Shown here: piece after piece, positions 12,322 through 14,155 of the stretch
Position numbering within the stretch: position 1 is the stretch's first letter
Layout of the letters: each line of letters opens with the position of its first letter
Origin: Vulgatibacter sp035565615
GTDB lineage: Bacteria > Myxococcota > Myxococcia > Myxococcales > Vulgatibacteraceae
Direction of reading: 5' to 3'
Assembly: GCA_035565615.1 (NCBI GenBank)
Contig: DATMSB010000107.1
Location: forward strand, 1 to 14,155
DNA length: 14,155 nt
The notes under the pieces: generated by a model
What the model saw: the letters and a program-made list of their open reading frames with translations, nothing else
What the model was told of the DNA's origin: nothing
Databases searched by the model: none
Program-made: the position numbers and the translations under genes

Positions 12322-14155
12322 TCAGTAGACGATGCCGAAGAACCCGCGGACGGTCTGGGCGGACCGCGCCGACACCACCGAGCCGCTGGCGTCGAGCTGG
12401 TCGAGGCCGGAGAGCGGGAAGAGCACGCCGTAGGCGATCGACGAGATGAAGCCGTCGTCGGAGACGTAGTTGATCCCGGCGTCGAGCTCCACGCCCAGCG
12501 GCCGCTTGTGGGTCGGCGTGGTCTCCCTGGCGTTCGCCTGGGAGTAGACCACGGCGAAGTTCACGTCGAGGCCCTCGGTGATGAGGTAGCGCACGCTCGG
12601 CTTGAAGTAGAGCGCGTCGGTGACTGTGCCCAGGATCTCCCGGAAGAGGATGAGGTCCACCCGGTAGTCGGAGTTGAACCGGAAGTTGTCGATCGTCTTG
12701 TCGGAGCAGGTGGCGGCGGCGCAGTTGAACTGCGGGCCGTCCCAGTCGCCGCGGACGGTGAAGGGGCTGTCGTGGGTGTCGTTGATCGCGCGGCGCCCCG
12801 GCAGGTTGCCGAAGCCCGGCGCCCCGTCGCCGGAGGCGAAGCCGATCTCGAGGCCGAGGGAGAGCTTGTCGTCCACCAGCTTCACCTCGTTCTGCATCAC
12901 GGCGCCGAACTGGCTGAAGGTGAGCTCCTGGTTCTCGCCGACCTCGTCCCGGTTGCCGCCCTCGGGCAGGAAGCGGTTGCCCAGCTGCCCCTGCACGGTG
13001 ACGAACTCGAACTCGAGCCGGTACTTCTTGTAGAGCAGCCGAAACCACACGTCGGGGGTGAGGGTCCAGGCGTCGCGGGGGACGAACGCGCCGGAGCCGA
13101 GGGTCGCCTGCTCGGGCGATCCGCCGCCGGCGTTGCCGTCGCCGGGGCCCCCCACCTCGAGGGCGGGCGCGTCCCAGTGCTGCGTCCTCCACGCCAGGCG
13201 CAGCCCGTAGTTGACGAAGGTGTCGCGGCCCGCCACCCGCATCTTCCGGATCTCGTCGTCCGAATCCCGGCGGAGGATCGAGATCACCCACTGGCGGGCG
13301 TCGTCGGCCTGGGTGCGGTCGAAGGGCTGGGGGTTCGGCCACGGCGTGGAGGGGTCGGCGCTGGTCGGCCCCTCGGAGATGAAGTCGAGGGCGGGCGCGA
13401 TCACGTGGTTGGCGATCTTCACCGCGAAGAGGAAGCGGTCGACGGTGTTGCCGTCGTCGCAGTCGAGGCAGTTGCCGTCGTTCGTAAAGACGCCCATGCC
13501 GAAGTGATCGGCCATGCGGCCGAAGCGCAGCTCGCCGATCGGCGTCCGCGCCTCGCCCCACACCCGCTTGGCGACGATGGAGTCGCGGATTGCGTTCCAG
13601 CCGAACTCGGGGGCCGCGAGGGTGTTGGAGTCGATCACCCAGGGTCGCTTCTGGTTGCCGACGCCGTCCGCCCAGCCCGCGGCGGGGGTCGAGCCGAAGA
13701 GCAGGTTGTCGAAGACATCCACCTGCCCGCGGATGCGCACCTCCTCGCTCACGTTCAAGGTGGGGTCCAGGCGCAGGCGCATGTTGGCGCCGGCCATCGT
13801 GTGGCGGGCGCTGCTCTGCGGATCGATGGGGAAGATGCCGAAGCCGGAGGGATCCGGCGGCGTGTCGAGATCGAAGCGGTAGAAGAGGTCCATCCGGGTG
13901 CGGAAGTAGCCGTTGACCTCGAAGAGCTCGAGCTTGGGCCGGACCTCCTCCCACTCGACGTCCCACTCCTGGGCCGCGCCCGCGGAGATCACCGCCGCCC
14001 GCACCTCGTCGCGCATCTCCTCCTTGGCGGCGTCCAGCCGATCCTGCAGCTCCTCCTCGAGCTGGGCGCGGATCTCCTCCCGGATCGCCTGCAGCTCCTC
14101 CGGCGAGAGGGGGGAGCCCGAGGGGGAGGCGGGGGCGTCTTCGGCGGGAGGCGGG
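12322..14155 (-). CDS. Outer-membrane beta-barrel protein, TIGR04551-like (5' end outside window)
   Basis: The frame is open to the right edge of the window and 610 residues are visible; the start and signal peptide are missing. An ATG at 14016 exists, but the coding pattern continues upstream of it. First visible is a Pro/Ala-rich stretch, then a Glu/Arg/Leu-rich coiled-coil-like helix (translated from about 14100 down to 13990). After that comes a long region of alternating polar and hydrophobic residues typical of transmembrane beta-strands, beginning LELFEVNGYFRTRMDLFYRF. The C-terminus, RGFFGIVY, ends in an aromatic residue as outer-membrane barrels do. An embedded CLDCDDGN segment and a CAAATC loop could be short disulfide loops. 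It resembles the myxobacterial TIGR04551 family, of unknown function; this is from memory. It is the first visible gene of the minus-strand string ending at folK. Confidence 0.8.
   Translation of the reverse strand, partial: PPPAEDAPASPSGSPLSPEELQAIREEIRAQLEEELQDRLDAAKEEMRDEVRAAVISAGAAQEWDVEWEEVRPKLELFEVNGYFRTRMDLFYRFDLDTPPDPSGFGIFPIDPQSSARHTMAGANMRLRLDPTLNVSEEVRIRGQVDVFDNLLFGSTPAAGWADGVGNQKRPWVIDSNTLAAPEFGWNAIRDSIVAKRVWGEARTPIGELRFGRMADHFGMGVFTNDGNCLDCDDGNTVDRFLFAVKIANHVIAPALDFISEGPTSADPSTPWPNPQPFDRTQADDARQWVISILRRDSDDEIRKMRVAGRDTFVNYGLRLAWRTQHWDAPALEVGGPGDGNAGGGSPEQATLGSGAFVPRDAWTLTPDVWFRLLYKKYRLEFEFVTVQGQLGNRFLPEGGNRDEVGENQELTFSQFGAVMQNEVKLVDDKLSLGLEIGFASGDGAPGFGNLPGRRAINDTHDSPFTVRGDWDGPQFNCAAATCSDKTIDNFRFNSDYRVDLILFREILGTVTDALYFKPSVRYLITEGLDVNFAVVYSQANARETTPTHKRPLGVELDAGINYVSDDGFISSIAYGVLFPLSGLDQLDASGSVVSARSAQTVRGFFGIVY

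Noticed and set aside
9306..12449. Plus-strand open frame of 1047 codons
   Set aside because: It lies opposite folK, the FAH-family gene, dapB, dapA and the LptM-like gene; the translation is low-complexity Arg/His/Ala/Gly and matches nothing recognisable.
12320..13966. Minus-strand frame overlapping the barrel gene and running into the small lipoprotein
   Set aside because: Only the part from GTG 12319 onward looks like a protein with a lipoprotein signal. Upstream it is an Arg/Pro/His-rich shadow of the barrel gene in another frame.

Overview
The window is very GC-rich (roughly 70%), gene-dense chromosomal DNA with strong third-position G/C bias. That bias opens long false reading frames opposite most real genes. 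The gene content points to a Gram-negative deltaproteobacterium-like host, most probably a myxobacterium (Myxococcota). The reasons are a Kdo-pathway isomerase, an outer-membrane barrel resembling a myxobacterial family, an LptM-like lipoprotein, and surface lipoproteins with Ig-like and beta-propeller repeats. This placement is inferred from gene content; no marker gene is present.

Layout, left to right. (1) 1-249 (+) is the 3' end of an EamA/RhtA-type exporter gene, followed by a 790-residue lipoprotein (304-2676, +) built from a duplicated Ig-like module and a repeated beta-propeller-like domain. (2) A strong hairpin at 2681-2715 separates it from a convergent transaldolase gene (2742-3392, -). 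That gene diverges from kdsD (3540-4673, +), which encodes arabinose-5-phosphate isomerase with an unusual basic N-terminal tail. (3) A membrane-anchored Rieske protein (4908-5840, +) follows a repeat-bearing intergenic stretch. (4) Two tandem 80-bp repeats (5871-6030) lie between its stop codon and that of a convergent lipoprotein serine hydrolase (6042-7478, -). The hydrolase gene ends in its own 18-bp tandem repeat and is preceded by a gene for an 11-cysteine protein (7528-7815, -). (5) An aldo/keto reductase (8004-8849, +) stands alone. (6) From the right edge to 8891 on the minus strand runs a tight gene string: an outer-membrane barrel protein (cut by the window edge), an LptM-like lipoprotein, dapA, dapB, an FAH-family hydrolase/isomerase and folK.

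How they work together. DapA and DapB catalyse consecutive steps to tetrahydrodipicolinate, feeding lysine and the diaminopimelate of peptidoglycan. KdsD supplies the Kdo precursor for lipopolysaccharide. The barrel, the LptM-like lipoprotein and the serine hydrolase belong to the envelope. Transaldolase and KdsD both act on pentose-phosphate sugars and share a 147-bp divergent intergenic region. FolK is the odd metabolic member, joining through close gene spacing.

I found no CRISPR array, RNA gene, insertion sequence, phage gene or recognisable defence system, and no gene-free stretch longer than about 235 bases. The most unusual items are the tandem repeats, the KdsD tail, the cysteine-rich protein and the LptM-like gene placed next to dapAB.
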